A stretch of DNA of 63,832 nt from an uncultured Faecalibacterium sp. (GCA_934518555.1 CAKSXW010000003.1:1-63832), one strand, 5' to 3'. Counted from the first letter of the stretch, positions 51,304-60,015 are shown. The notes: generated by a model not told the origin, from the letters alone. Translations and numbers: made by a program.

Positions 51304-52722
51304 TCAGGCCAGGGCACCCTTGTCCAGCCAACGTCCCCGGGCCAGCCGCAGCAAAAACAGCAGCCCTCGCAGGCACAACTCCGAGCACATGGCTATCCAG
51401 ACGCCTACCAGCCCGAACCGGGGGGCCAGCAGCACCGCCAGGGTCAGCCGCACGCCCCACATACTGATCAGGTTCAGCACAAAGCAGCCGGTACTGTCTC
51501 CGGCTCCCTGCATAGCACCGCTGGCCACGATGCTGGCCCCGAACATGGGCTCTGCAAAGGCCTCGATCCGCAGCACCTGGGCTCCCAGGGCAATGACGGC
51601 GGCGTCGGCGGTAAACACCTTCATAAGGGTGGGGGCAAAGACGTACAGGCCAACGCCTGTCAGGGCCATAATGGCCATGCCCATGCCGGTGCACAGCCAG
51701 GCAATGCGCTTGGCCATATCCCGGCGGTGGGCTCCTACGGCCTGGCCTACCATGGCCAGAGAAGCGTCCTGGATGCCGTACCCGGCCATGTAGCACAGAC
51801 TCTCAGCACTGATACCCAGGCTGTTGGCGGCAATGGCGGTGGTGCCCAGGCCGGACACAATGCGGATCAGCAGCACCTGAGCAGAGGAAAGGGCGGCCCG
51901 CTCTGCAGAAAGGGGGGCACCCACTCGCCACAGATTCCGCAGACAGGCCCGGGTGATCTTCCAGGAGCCGGGCTTGCGGATGCACAAAGGGCCATCTCGC
52001 AGCAGCAAAAAGCCCAGGGCGCACAAGCCGCCAATGGCCGTAGCCAGGGCGGTGCCCAAAGCAGCTCCCGGCACCCCCCATCCGGCACCCCATACCGTAA
52101 AGGAGCGTCCGCCCACCACCATGGTACGGGTGGGGTTGATCAAAAAGAAATTGAAAACGATGTCCAGCAGGCAGGTGGCCACACTGATAAGGCCCGGGGT
52201 CAGGGCGTCACCGGTGGAGCGCAGCATGGAGGAGTAGGTGCCTGTGGCCATGGTAAAGGGCAGGGCAGCGGACCAGATGGCAAAATAGGCCGAGGCGTCG
52301 GCCTGCAGGGACGGGTCAGCCCCCAGCCACTGGGGCAAAAATTTGCTGATGCCAATGCCAAAGGCGGCGGCAGCCAGACCCACCACCAGGTTGAACAGGA
52401 TGGATTGCCGCAGTACGCCCCGGGCATCCTGCTGCCGGTCGGCCCCCAGGTACTGGGCCACCTGGATGGCAAAGGACAGATACAGCCCTGCCAGCATTCC
52501 GTGGAGCAGCCAGGTGCTGGAGCTGACGATGCCGATGGACGCTGTAGCAGATGCGCCGATGTGGCCCACCATGGCAGCGTCGATATACTCCATGGCCGTG
52601 ACCACGATCTGCTGCAGGATGGAGGGGATGCTCAGGGTCAGCACGATCTGTGCGGTCTGCCCCAGGGGGACCTGCTGGCCCTGGCGCATTTTGGCCGAGA
52701 GCTGCTCAAGGGTGATGGACAT
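51304..52722 (-). CDS. MATE family efflux transporter
   Basis: A 472-residue transporter with 12 membrane segments in two repeated halves; ILTLSIPSILQQIVVTAMEY and MVGHIGASATASIGI form the usual first repeat. Sodium- or proton-driven drug and metabolite export (NorM/DinF-like). ATG 52722 is preceded by AAAGGAGG at four bases; an open frame continues upstream through the promoter, so it is not coding there. Confidence 0.93.
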   Translation of the reverse strand: MSITLEQLSAKMRQGQQVPLGQTAQIVLTLSIPSILQQIVVTAMEYIDAAMVGHIGASATASIGIVSSSTWLLHGMLAGLYLSFAIQVAQYLGADRQQDARGVLRQSILFNLVVGLAAAAFGIGISKFLPQWLGADPSLQADASAYFAIWSAALPFTMATGTYSSMLRSTGDALTPGLISVATCLLDIVFNFFLINPTRTMVVGGRSFTVWGAGWGVPGAALGTALATAIGGLCALGFLLLRDGPLCIRKPGSWKITRACLRNLWRVGAPLSAERAALSSAQVLLIRIVSGLGTTAIAANSLGISAESLCYMAGYGIQDASLAMVGQAVGAHRRDMAKRIAWLCTGMGMAIMALTGVGLYVFAPTLMKVFTADAAVIALGAQVLRIEAFAEPMFGASIVASGAMQGAGDSTGCFVLNLISMWGVRLTLAVLLAPRFGLVGVWIAMCSELCLRGLLFLLRLARGRWLDKGALA

Positions 52723-52777
52723 GATGCCTCCTTTAATGCAAAAAAAGATGAAATAACACAAAAATGCCTGAATCTCT

Positions 52778-52851
52778 ATTATAGGTAGCAGCGAGGCAAA
52801 AGTCAATCGTTGGCCCCGGTGATTGATTTTTTAGGCGGGGCGTGATAAACT
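52778..52851. promoter_or_regulatory. Divergent promoters of the MATE and MraY-like genes
   Basis: Minus strand: TTGACT (52801-52806), 17 bp, TATAAT (52778-52783). Plus strand: TTGATT (52823-52828), 17 bp, TAAACT (52846-52851). The two -35 elements are 16 bp apart, so the promoters could compete. Confidence 0.75.
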
Positions 52852-52894
52852 TTCCTATGCAAGCAACCAATCAAAGAAAGAGGATTAGAAAGTT

Positions 52895-53848
52895 ATGATC
52901 GAATCGTTGGTTTCTGTCATCGGTCAACGGGGCGTGGACGCCGCAGCATTTCTGCTGGCATTTGCCCTTACCGCCCTCAACGACTCTGTGTTCCGCAGCA
53001 GGCTCCCCCAGGACCATGGCCGGGAATATGCCGTGAACGGCGGTCTGTCCAAGGGCAAAGCCCGGGGTTCCGGCCTGATCTTTGTGCTGTGCATCGCTTT
53101 GGTGTCCCTGGCATTTCTGCCTTTCCGGGTGGAATACCTGATCTACAACGTGCTGCTCATTGCCTCCATGCTCTCCGGCTACCTGGACGACGCCGCAGAA
53201 AAGGCCTGGAACGAGTACAAAAAGGGCCTCATCGACTTTGTTATTGCCGCAGTGGCTGGCGTTACCTACCTGAACTTCAACGGCTGTGAGGTGCACTTCC
53301 TTCAGTGGAGCTTCACCCTGCCTTACGCCCTTTATCTGCTGCTGATCATCATCCTGATCTGGGCCAGCATCAACGTGGTCAACTGCACTGACGGCGTGGA
53401 CGGCCTGTCTGCCAGCCTGGCAGTGGTGACCATCGGCACCTATCTGCTGGCCTACCCGGAGCAGCTGGGCAGCTGTAGCACCGCCGGCGTGGTGTTTATA
53501 GGTGCTCTGCTGGCCTACCTGTGGTCCAACGCAAAGCCCAGCACCCTGCTGATGGGAGATGCAGGCAGCCGGGCCATGGGCTTCTTCATTGCCATCCTGT
53601 CCCTGAAGTGCGGCCATCCCTTCGCCTTCCTGCTGGCAGCCATCGTGTTCATCGTGGACGGCAGCCTGGGCATTCTGAAGATCAGCCTGAAGCGTTTCCT
53701 GCACATCTCCATCCTCAAGAACACCCGTACCCCGCTCCACGACCATGTGCGGAAGAACAAGGGCTGGAGCGACGAGCAGGTGGTGGCCCGTTGGCTGATC
53801 CTGCAGTGCGTGGCTTCGGCACTGCTGCTGCTCCTGGTGCGTGGCTGA
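52895..53848 (+). CDS. MraY-like phospho-N-acetylmuramoyl-pentapeptide transferase (GT4 family)
   Basis: A 317-residue polytopic protein with the MraY/WecA active-site motifs: GYLDDAAE, NCTDGVDGL, LLMGDAGSRAMGF and the C-terminal HDHVRKNKGW. These bind magnesium, UDP and lipid phosphate. The first loop (NGGLSKGKARGSGLIF) differs from housekeeping MraY. It may be the only MraY, moved out of the dcw cluster, or a second polyprenyl-phosphate transferase. Stands alone with its own promoter and terminator. Confidence 0.85.
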   Translation: MIESLVSVIGQRGVDAAAFLLAFALTALNDSVFRSRLPQDHGREYAVNGGLSKGKARGSGLIFVLCIALVSLAFLPFRVEYLIYNVLLIASMLSGYLDDAAEKAWNEYKKGLIDFVIAAVAGVTYLNFNGCEVHFLQWSFTLPYALYLLLIIILIWASINVVNCTDGVDGLSASLAVVTIGTYLLAYPEQLGSCSTAGVVFIGALLAYLWSNAKPSTLLMGDAGSRAMGFFIAILSLKCGHPFAFLLAAIVFIVDGSLGILKISLKRFLHISILKNTRTPLHDHVRKNKGWSDEQVVARWLILQCVASALLLLLVRG

Positions 53849-53879
53849 GTAGCACGTTATAGCATAAGACCATAGAGCA

Positions 53880-53917
53880 ACACCCTCAGACTTTTGTGCC
53901 TGAGGGTGTCGTTTTTT
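53880..53917 (+). terminator. Terminator after the MraY-like gene
   Basis: ACACCCTCAG pairs with CTGAGGGTGT (loop of about ten bases) followed by a T run. The CCCTCAG arm resembles the end of the repeat at 54313. Confidence 0.85.
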
Positions 53918-53918
53918 G

Positions 53919-54296
53919 CTATTCGTTCGTGGAAAGCTGCTCTGCACGTTTCCTCACGGCCAAATCAATTGCCGTGCAAACGCCTTGAAAATTGCACTCG
54001 ATCTCTGAGTTTGAAAAGCGCAAAACCTTTACACCATACTGTTCCAGAATGGCTGCACGCTCTTTGTCATAGGCAAGCCCCTGTGCATTGTAGTGCTGAG
54101 CACCGTCCAGCTCGATAACCAGCTTGGCTGCATGGCAGTAGAAATCGACGATAAAACTACTGATGGGCTTTTGCCTTTTAAATCTGATCGGATAATCCTT
54201 TAGATAGTCATACCAGAGATGGTTTTCCTGCTTGGTTGCTTTTTTTCGTAATTCTCTGGCACGGGGAATTAGTTTTTCTTGATATGGTAACGGCAT
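53919..54296 (-). CDS. DUF559 family endonuclease-like protein (VSR/PD-(D/E)XK fold)
   Basis: A 125-residue protein: KLIPRARELRKKATKQENHLWYD, FKRQKPISSFIVDFYCHAAKLVIELDG and LRFSNSEIECNF are the DUF559 blocks, with D-(x)n-ELDG as the nuclease-type acidic pair. Role unknown. The gene is visibly more AT-rich than its neighbours. AAGGAG precedes ATG 54296, only 16 bases from a MITE-like repeat; an in-frame TTG at 54326 starts inside the repeat. Likely horizontally acquired. Confidence 0.85.
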   Translation of the reverse strand: MPLPYQEKLIPRARELRKKATKQENHLWYDYLKDYPIRFKRQKPISSFIVDFYCHAAKLVIELDGAQHYNAQGLAYDKERAAILEQYGVKVLRFSNSEIECNFQGVCTAIDLAVRKRAEQLSTNE

Positions 54297-54312
54297 AATT
54301 GTGCTCCTTAAT

Positions 54313-54449
54313 ACCCCCTCAGTCAAAGCCTTGCGGCTTTGACAGCTCCCCCAAGGGGACGCCTTATGGAGGTGCTGTAAAGGTTTCCGCTAGTGCGAAA
54401 AGCCGTCCCCTTGGGGAAGGTGTCACGGCGCAGCCGTGACGGAAGGGGT
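54313..54449. mobile_element. MITE-like palindromic repeat, copy 2
   Basis: Left end ACCCCCTCAGTCAAAGCC, then ACAGCTCCCCCAAGGGGACG, and right part CGTCCCCTTGGGGAAGGTGT, CACGGCGCAGCCGTGACGG, AAGGGGT. The block order matches copy 1 at 36604. It has short inverted ends and strong internal hairpins, no transposase. The right half overlaps the 3' end of folD. Confidence 0.75.
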
Positions 54450-55295
54450 GGCTTTTTTGCAGGCAGCCCGGACCACATGGTCCACCAGTACCGAGGTGGT
54501 CACGGTGCCTACGCCCCCGGGTACCGGGGTAATGGCCTCTACTACGCCCTCAGCCTCTGCAAACACCACATCGCCGCATAGGCCCCCCTGGTCGTTTACA
54601 TGGATGCCCACGTCCACCACCGTCTGGCCCGGCTTCAGGCAGGAGGCCCCGATGGCTCCCATGCGGCCCATGGCCACCACCAACACGTCTGCCTCCTGGC
54701 AGAGGGCCGGCAGGTCCTGGGTCCGGGAGTTGCACAGGGTCACGGTGGCATTTTCCCGGTCCAGCATCATGGCGGCAGGCTTGCCCACCACCAGGCTGCG
54801 TCCTACCACCACCGCCCGTTTGCCGGAGAGAGGGACCTGATAATACTTCAGGATCTCTAAGCAGGCCTGGGCGGTGCAGGGAGCATAGCCCAGGTCGGTG
54901 CCGGTGAACACCCCGGCCAGAGAACCGTCGGTGATGCCGTCCACGTCCTTTTCCGGTGCCAGGGCCGCCCGGATGGTGCGGTCGTCAAACTGCCGGGGCA
55001 GGGGACGGAACAGCAAGCAGCCGTGGATGGTGTCGGTGGTGTTGATCTCCTCCAGGACCTTCAGCAGGTCCTCCTGGGTGGCGTCGGCAGGCAGCAGATA
55101 TTGTTTTACTGCCACCCCTACCTTGCTGCACCGGGCCATGACCCCTCGCTCGTAGGAAAGGTCATCTTCTCGCTGGCCCACACGGACCACTGCCAGGGTA
55201 GGCACCACCCCACGGTCCTGGAGCTGCTGGCACAGCAGGGTGCTGCGCTGGTTCATGGCGGCCACCACCGGTGCGCCCTTTAAAATTTCAGCCAT
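54423..55295 (-). CDS. folD: Methylenetetrahydrofolate dehydrogenase/methenyl-THF cyclohydrolase FolD
   Basis: A 290-residue FolD: LAVVRVGQREDDLSYERGV, the NADP-loop VVGRSLVVGKPAAMML, and ITPVPGGVGTVTTSVLVDHV. Interconverts methylene- and formyl-THF. The catalytic region usually YxxxK reads SYERGVMARC, so the expected Lys at this position is not obvious. The last seven codons (PSVTAAP) and the stop come from the MITE-like repeat. AGGGAG precedes the ATG. Third gene of the folate block. Confidence 0.92.
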   Translation of the reverse strand: MAEILKGAPVVAAMNQRSTLLCQQLQDRGVVPTLAVVRVGQREDDLSYERGVMARCSKVGVAVKQYLLPADATQEDLLKVLEEINTTDTIHGCLLFRPLPRQFDDRTIRAALAPEKDVDGITDGSLAGVFTGTDLGYAPCTAQACLEILKYYQVPLSGKRAVVVGRSLVVGKPAAMMLDRENATVTLCNSRTQDLPALCQEADVLVVAMGRMGAIGASCLKPGQTVVDVGIHVNDQGGLCGDVVFAEAEGVVEAITPVPGGVGTVTTSVLVDHVVRAACKKATPSVTAAP

Positions 55296-55297
55296 TC

Positions 55298-55936
55298 TTA
55301 GTTTCTCCCTCTCAGTTTGTTGGTCACCTGGGCCCATACAGCCTGGGCCTTGGGCCCATATTGGTCCAGCAGGGCATCGGCCCGGGCATCCAGCTCAGCG
55401 GCCCGGCTTCGGTCTGCCATAAGCCGGGTGTTTACAAATACATTCAGGCTGGCAGCCTGGAGGGCTGCACCGCACAAAGCGGCGGCACATCCGGCATCCG
55501 ATACCGCCAGCATGCTGCCCTTGGCAGCATATTCCTCTGCCAGCAGCACCCCCTGGGCGCAGGCCTCCATGATCTCCAAGGGCACCCCACAGGCCCCTTC
55601 CAGGGCCTGCTCCAGCACGGCGGCCTTGTGGGCGGCCTGCTCTGGGGTGTCCTTGGGCAGGCGGTAGGCCGCTGCCACCGGGGCAAAGGCCTGGGCATCT
55701 GCCTGCACCAGGGCCTCCAGCTGCTGGCGCAGGGCCTCTGCCTTGGCGTTCAGGGCCCGGATTTGGTCCTCCACGGCGGCGTATTTGGCTTTGCCTACCG
55801 TAAGGCTGCCCACCATATTCCCCAGGGCCACTCCGGCGGCCCCTACCAGGGCGGCTGTGCCGCCGCCGCCGGGGGTAGGGGCGGCACTGGCCAGCTGGGC
55901 CAAAAACTGCCCACAGCTTTCGTTTATCATTTCCAT
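55298..55936 (-). CDS. fchA: Methenyltetrahydrofolate cyclohydrolase (FchA / FTCD-C family)
   Basis: A 212-residue cyclodeaminase/cyclohydrolase: FLAQLASAAPTPGGGGTAALVG and ALGNMVGSLTVGK are the defining stretches. Converts methenyl-THF to 10-formyl-THF or deaminates formimino-THF. It ends two bases before folD and starts inside the end of the MTHFS gene. With FolD partly redundant, this suggests FolD here may act mainly as the dehydrogenase. Confidence 0.9.
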   Translation of the reverse strand: MEMINESCGQFLAQLASAAPTPGGGGTAALVGAAGVALGNMVGSLTVGKAKYAAVEDQIRALNAKAEALRQQLEALVQADAQAFAPVAAAYRLPKDTPEQAAHKAAVLEQALEGACGVPLEIMEACAQGVLLAEEYAAKGSMLAVSDAGCAAALCGAALQAASLNVFVNTRLMADRSRAAELDARADALLDQYGPKAQAVWAQVTNKLRGRN

Positions 55937-56499
55937 TGATAGATCTCCTTTTCGGTCACAAATATATCCAGCCGCTGGTCGTATCGGTCCACTGCCGCAT
56001 GGGCCACACGCTGCACTTCCAGGGCAATGCCTACGGTCACTGCATGGCAGCACCGGGGCAGATAGCGGTCATAATACCCCTTGCCCATGCCCACACGCCA
56101 GCAATCCTTGTCAAAGGCGGTGCAGGGCACCAGCACCAGGTCCAGCTGCTGGGGTTCCAGCAGCTCCGAGCGTTCCGGCACCGGGGCCGGGATGCCGTAA
56201 AGGCCCCTTTCCCAGCCATCGGGCCCCGGCACCGCAGCGGTAAGGGTGGCCCCGGGCCCACATACCGGGTAGGCCAGCCGCTTGCCCCGGGCCCGGGCTT
56301 CGGCTGCAAAGGCCGACAGGTCGGCCTCGCCTCCAAAGGCGGCATACAGCAGGATGGTGTGGGCTTTGCTTACGGCGTCCAGCCGCCAGAGGTTGGCGCA
56401 TAGGGCGGCACTGGCAGCGGCGTGTTCCGGCGGCAAAAGGGCCTGCCGGGCCGCCTGCCCGGCCCTGCGCTGGGCCTGCTTTTCCTCCTGGATGGACAC
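55927..56499 (-). CDS. 5-formyltetrahydrofolate cyclo-ligase
   Basis: A 190-residue MTHFS: LYAAFGGEADLSAFA, LVLVPCTAFDKDCWRVGMGKG YYDRYL in two parts. Recycles 5-formyl-THF to methenyl-THF with ATP. GTG 56499 (or 56502) is chosen with GAGGTG a few bases upstream; GTG 56514 would overlap that site. It heads the MTHFS-fchA-folD operon and diverges from the glyA leader. Confidence 0.88.
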   Translation of the reverse strand: MSIQEEKQAQRRAGQAARQALLPPEHAAASAALCANLWRLDAVSKAHTILLYAAFGGEADLSAFAAEARARGKRLAYPVCGPGATLTAAVPGPDGWERGLYGIPAPVPERSELLEPQQLDLVLVPCTAFDKDCWRVGMGKGYYDRYLPRCCHAVTVGIALEVQRVAHAAVDRYDQRLDIFVTEKEIYQWK

Positions 56500-56624
56500 C
56501 ACAAAACACCTCACTTCATCTATGCCGGGCCAAAGCTGAAAAACCTACAAAAACGGCAATGGTTTTTTATCAAATATAATAAACACTTCAGGGCAAAAAA
56601 GCAAGTCTTTTGACAAATTGGAAA

Positions 56625-56653
56625 TTGAAGAACCTGCAGATTTTTGCTATGAT
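56625..56653 (+). promoter_or_regulatory. Promoter of the glyA transcript
   Basis: TTGAAG (56625-56630), 17-bp spacer, TATGAT (56648-56653); predicted leader of about 370 bases before glyA. Confidence 0.6.
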
Positions 56654-56703
56654 AGTCTTACAGTAGCAGAGACTCGGCAAACAAAAAAGAACCGGGTCTT
56701 CAG

Positions 56704-57033
56704 GTGCGTCAAGAGTCATTGCTGGCTCAGGAGGCTGCCCTAACCGGTTCTTCTGATGGAACCGGATCAGAAGGGTACGATGTTGGAATTGCTTCCAGCA
56801 TGGAAACCCCTACCGGTTCTATAGAAGAAATCGGGTCTGAGGACGGCGGCAACGCAAGCGTTGAGGCTTATCCTACCGATTCTTCTGAGGTCAGTATACT
56901 CGATTATTACCGCCTTGTCAACCACAATGCGAACTTTACTGAGTGCTTTTTGGACGAAGTAGCGCGGAAAGCAGAAGGACTGGAAGGGCTGCACTGTTAC
57001 GACTTACAACATCTTATGGAGAGGGGCAAATAG
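56704..57033 (+). CDS. Possible 109-residue protein in the glyA leader
   Basis: An open frame with GTG start and stop one base before the glyA ATG. The first 65 residues are Ser, Gly, Glu, Thr-rich repeats ([36 protein letters not shown]); the last 40 look like a normal soluble protein ([20 protein letters not shown]). Codons are more AT-rich than neighbours. The GTG lacks a clear ribosome-binding site, while a GGAGG lies inside (56728). It could instead be a structured leader; overlapping alternative hairpins are present. Confidence 0.4.
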   Translation: MRQESLLAQEAALTGSSDGTGSEGYDVGIASSMETPTGSIEEIGSEDGGNASVEAYPTDSSEVSILDYYRLVNHNANFTECFLDEVARKAEGLEGLHCYDLQHLMERGK

Positions 57034-57034
57034 A

Positions 57035-58288
57035 ATGTACAAGGAAATGATGGACACCATTGGTCTGGTCAACACCGCAGACCCGGAGCTGGCTGCGGCT
57101 ATGGACCGGGAGCTGACCCGTCAGCGTCAGAACATCGAGCTTATTGCCAGCGAGAACATCGTCTCCCCGGCAGTCATGGCTGCCATGGGCAGCGTCCTTA
57201 CCAATAAGTACGCCGAGGGCCTGCCGGGCAAACGCTATTACGGCGGCTGCGCCTATGTGGACGAGGTGGAGAACCTGGCCATCCAGAGAGCCTGCCAGCT
57301 GTTTGGTGCCAAGTACGCCAACGTGCAGCCTCACTCCGGTGCCCAGGCCAACCTGGCAGTGTATTTTGCCCTGCTGGAGCTGGGGGATACCGTCATGGGC
57401 ATGGACCTGTCTCAGGGCGGCCACCTGACCCACGGCTCTCCGGTGAATATGTCCGGCAAAAACTATCACTTTGTTTCCTATGGGGTCAACGAGGACGGCG
57501 TTATCGACTATGCCGAGCTGGAAAAGCAGGTGCGGAAGGTGCGCCCCAAGATGGTGGTAGCCGGAGCCTCTGCCTACCCCCGTGCCATCGACTTTGAAAA
57601 GATCGCCGAGATCGCCCACGGCTACGGTGCCTACCTGATGGTGGATATGGCCCACATTGCAGGCCTGGTGGCCGGCGGCCAGCACCAGAGCCCGGTGCCC
57701 TATGCGGATGTGGTCACCACCACCACCCATAAGACCCTCCGGGGCCCCCGGGGCGGCCTGATCCTCACCAATAACCCCATCCTGGCCAAGCGCATCAACT
57801 CCGCAGTGTTCCCCGGCACCCAGGGCGGCCCCCTGGAGCACGTCATTGCCGCTAAGGCCGTCTGCTTTGGGGAGGCCCTGAAGCCGGAGTTCCGGGATTA
57901 CGCCCGCAACATTGTGGAAAATGCCCAGGCCCTGGCAGCGGCATTGCAGGCCCGTGGGGTCAAGCTGGTGTCCGGCGGCACCGACAACCACCTGATGCTG
58001 GTGGACCTGCGGCAGGAGGAATGCACCGGCAAGGATCTGGAGCAGCGTCTGGACAGCGTCCACATCACCGCCAACAAAAATACCGTCCCCGGGGAGACCC
58101 GCAGCCCCTTTGTGACCTCCGGCGTCCGTCTGGGCACCCCTGCTGTCACCACCCGGGGCATGGGCCCGGCAGAGATGCAGGTCATTGCCGACTGCATCGC
58201 TGACTGCATCTGGCACTACGACGAGAAAAAGGAGGAGATCAGCGTCCGGGTGCTGAAGCTCACCCAGCAGTTCCCCCTTTATCAGTAA
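57035..58288 (+). CDS. glyA: Serine hydroxymethyltransferase
   Basis: A 417-residue [44 protein letters not shown] lysine in [14 protein letters not shown], and [17 protein letters not shown]. Makes glycine and methylene-THF from serine, feeding the folate genes on the other strand. GGAGAGGGG precedes the ATG inside the upstream frame, so translation may be coupled. Confidence 0.97.
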   Translation: MYKEMMDTIGLVNTADPELAAAMDRELTRQRQNIELIASENIVSPAVMAAMGSVLTNKYAEGLPGKRYYGGCAYVDEVENLAIQRACQLFGAKYANVQPHSGAQANLAVYFALLELGDTVMGMDLSQGGHLTHGSPVNMSGKNYHFVSYGVNEDGVIDYAELEKQVRKVRPKMVVAGASAYPRAIDFEKIAEIAHGYGAYLMVDMAHIAGLVAGGQHQSPVPYADVVTTTTHKTLRGPRGGLILTNNPILAKRINSAVFPGTQGGPLEHVIAAKAVCFGEALKPEFRDYARNIVENAQALAAALQARGVKLVSGGTDNHLMLVDLRQEECTGKDLEQRLDSVHITANKNTVPGETRSPFVTSGVRLGTPAVTTRGMGPAEMQVIADCIADCIWHYDEKKEEISVRVLKLTQQFPLYQ

Positions 58289-58302
58289 AAATCAGTCCTC
58301 CC

Positions 58303-58338
58303 AAGCGAGGGGCGGCCCAGGCTGCCCCTCGCTTTTTT
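58303..58338 (+). terminator. Terminator of glyA
   Basis: GCGAGGGGC / GCCCCTCGC stem followed by six T. Confidence 0.9.
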
Positions 58339-58352
58339 GGTCTGCTGGTTTC

Positions 58353-58381
58353 TTGCAAAATCCGGCGGCCTGTGCTAGGAT
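58353..58381 (+). promoter_or_regulatory. Promoter of cobO
   Basis: TTGCAA (58353-58358), 17-bp spacer, TAGGAT (58376-58381). No cobalamin riboswitch is visible. Confidence 0.65.
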
Positions 58382-58409
58382 AGACCCAACAAAACAAGGA
58401 GGCCAGCGC

Positions 58410-58925
58410 ATGGAACGTACCGGGCTGATTCATTTATATTACGGGGACGGAAAGGGCAAGACCACCGCCGCCATGGGCCTTGCCCTGCGGGCCCTGGGCA
58501 ACGGCCAGCAGGTGGTGGTGGTGCAGTTCCTCAAGGGTGGAAAGACTGGCGAAGTCCCCCTGCTGGAGCAGCTGGGAGCAAAGGTGTACCGGGGCAAGGC
58601 CGGGCAGAAATTCGTCTTTCAGATGACCCCGGAAGAAAAGGCCGCCGCCCGGGCCGTCCAGGACCGGAATCTGGCAGCGGCCCTGGAACAGCCGGCAGAC
58701 CTGCTGGTGCTGGACGAGGCAGGCAGTGCCTGGGAGCTGGACATGGTGGACAAGGCCCTGCTGCAGCGTTCCGTATTGCAGCGGCCCAAGGGCCAGGAGT
58801 GCGTCCTGACGGCCCATGCTGCCCCTCAGTGGATGCTGGATGCGGCAGATTACGTTACGGAGATGCACTGCTGCCGCCACCCCTACCAAAAGGGCATTGC
58901 CGCCCGGCCCGGGGTGGAATACTGA
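58410..58925 (+). CDS. cobO: Corrinoid adenosyltransferase (CobA/CobO type)
   Basis: A 171-residue protein: P-loop YYGDGKGKTTAAMGLALRA, VVVVQFLKGGKTGE, and LLVLDEAGSAWE. Transfers the adenosyl group from ATP to cob(I)alamin or its precursor. AAGGAGG precedes the ATG. No other B12 genes are nearby, so salvage is likely. A frame from 58353 is rejected for lack of a ribosome-binding site. Confidence 0.93.
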   Translation: MERTGLIHLYYGDGKGKTTAAMGLALRALGNGQQVVVVQFLKGGKTGEVPLLEQLGAKVYRGKAGQKFVFQMTPEEKAAARAVQDRNLAAALEQPADLLVLDEAGSAWELDMVDKALLQRSVLQRPKGQECVLTAHAAPQWMLDAADYVTEMHCCRHPYQKGIAARPGVEY

Positions 58926-58938
58926 CCGGAAACGCTGC

Positions 58939-59001
58939 TTGCAATGGACCTGCCCCTGTGGTATGATGAAGCTAGTCTAAAAATCATCTACCCATAGATG
59001 A
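58939..59001 (+). promoter_or_regulatory. Promoter and operator-like repeat of the reductase gene
   Basis: TTGCAA (58939-58944), 17-bp spacer, TATGAT (58962-58967). Downstream TCATCTACCCATAGATGA (58984-59001) is a perfect seven-base inverted repeat just before GGAGG, a candidate operator or leader hairpin. Confidence 0.6.
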
Positions 59002-59020
59002 AAAACGGAGGTGTGTCCCC

Positions 59021-59980
59021 ATGAGGATCCTGGTGTACGGAGCAGGTGTTTCGGGCTGTGAGCTGACCCATCGGCTGCTGCAGAACAAAAAGAATGTGGT
59101 CACGCTGCTGGCCCGGGGAGAGTGGAAGGAGCGCATAGACCAAAAGGGTCTGGTGATCCGTCATTGGGCCCAGCGCAAGACCACTGTGGACCGGGTGCAC
59201 ACCATCGACACCCTGGCCCCGGAGGACTGCTACGATCTGGTGATCGTGGCGGTACAGGCAGGCCAGCTGCCGGAGGTGCTTCCGGTGCTGAAGGCCAACC
59301 GAAGCAGTTACTTCCTTTTTGTAGGCAACGACCCCCACGCCAAGCAGGTAATGGAGGCCATGCAGCGTCCGGTGGACCGGATCGCCTTTGGCTTCCAGGA
59401 TACCTCCGGCCGTCGGGAGCCGGACCAGGTGGTCAGCGTCCACGCCGGGGTAGGCATGACGGTGGGCGGTGCAACGGCTCCGCTTTCCGGCGTGTTCCGT
59501 CTGCGGTTAAAGACCGCCTTTGAGGGAGCCAAATATAAGCTCACCTTTTACAGCGATATGGACGAGTGGCTCAAGTGCCACCTGGCCTTTGTGCTCCCCA
59601 CCTGCTATGTGTGCTACGCCTGCAACGGGGACCTGACCCGGGCCACCCGGCAGCAGCGTGGGGCCATCCTGGACGCCGCCTACGAGGGCTGCCAGATGCT
59701 GAAGGACCTGGGCATCCCGGTAAACGACGCCCAGAATACCCAGCTCTACAAGCCCGGCACTCCTGGCCGCCGTCAGATGGAGGCTATGGTGCTCCTGATG
59801 GCCAAGACCCCTCTGGGCCGCCTGTGTGCCTCAGATTACGCCATGTACGCCGTGCAGGAGATGCAGTACCTGGACGAGGCCTTTGAGGCCCTGCGCCGCC
59901 AGGCAGGCACGGCCATGCCCATGTGGGAAAAGCTCCGCAGCGAGATGCCCCCTTGGAGCACCCTGCTGGCCCGGACCTGA
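59021..59980 (+). CDS. Ketopantoate reductase-like NAD(P)-dependent oxidoreductase
   Basis: A 319-residue protein with the Rossmann motif VYGAGVSGCEL at the N-terminus, LVIVAVQAGQLPEVLP, and a helical C-terminal domain. It belongs to the ApbA/PanE superfamily, but lacks a clear match to the usual PanE C-terminal active-site stretch, so another 2-oxoacid or unknown substrate is possible. GGAGGTG precedes the ATG. Confidence 0.78.
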   Translation: MRILVYGAGVSGCELTHRLLQNKKNVVTLLARGEWKERIDQKGLVIRHWAQRKTTVDRVHTIDTLAPEDCYDLVIVAVQAGQLPEVLPVLKANRSSYFLFVGNDPHAKQVMEAMQRPVDRIAFGFQDTSGRREPDQVVSVHAGVGMTVGGATAPLSGVFRLRLKTAFEGAKYKLTFYSDMDEWLKCHLAFVLPTCYVCYACNGDLTRATRQQRGAILDAAYEGCQMLKDLGIPVNDAQNTQLYKPGTPGRRQMEAMVLLMAKTPLGRLCASDYAMYAVQEMQYLDEAFEALRRQAGTAMPMWEKLRSEMPPWSTLLART

Positions 59981-60015
59981 CGCCCCGGCCAGGATACCTT
60001 ATTATGCAATTATGC

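Noticed and set aside
56656..57034. Glycine or THF riboswitch before glyA
   Set aside because: The conserved cores of both classes are not found; only unclassified hairpins are present.
58282..58409. Cobalamin riboswitch before cobO
   Set aside because: Only about 30 bases separate promoter and start; no room for a B12 element.
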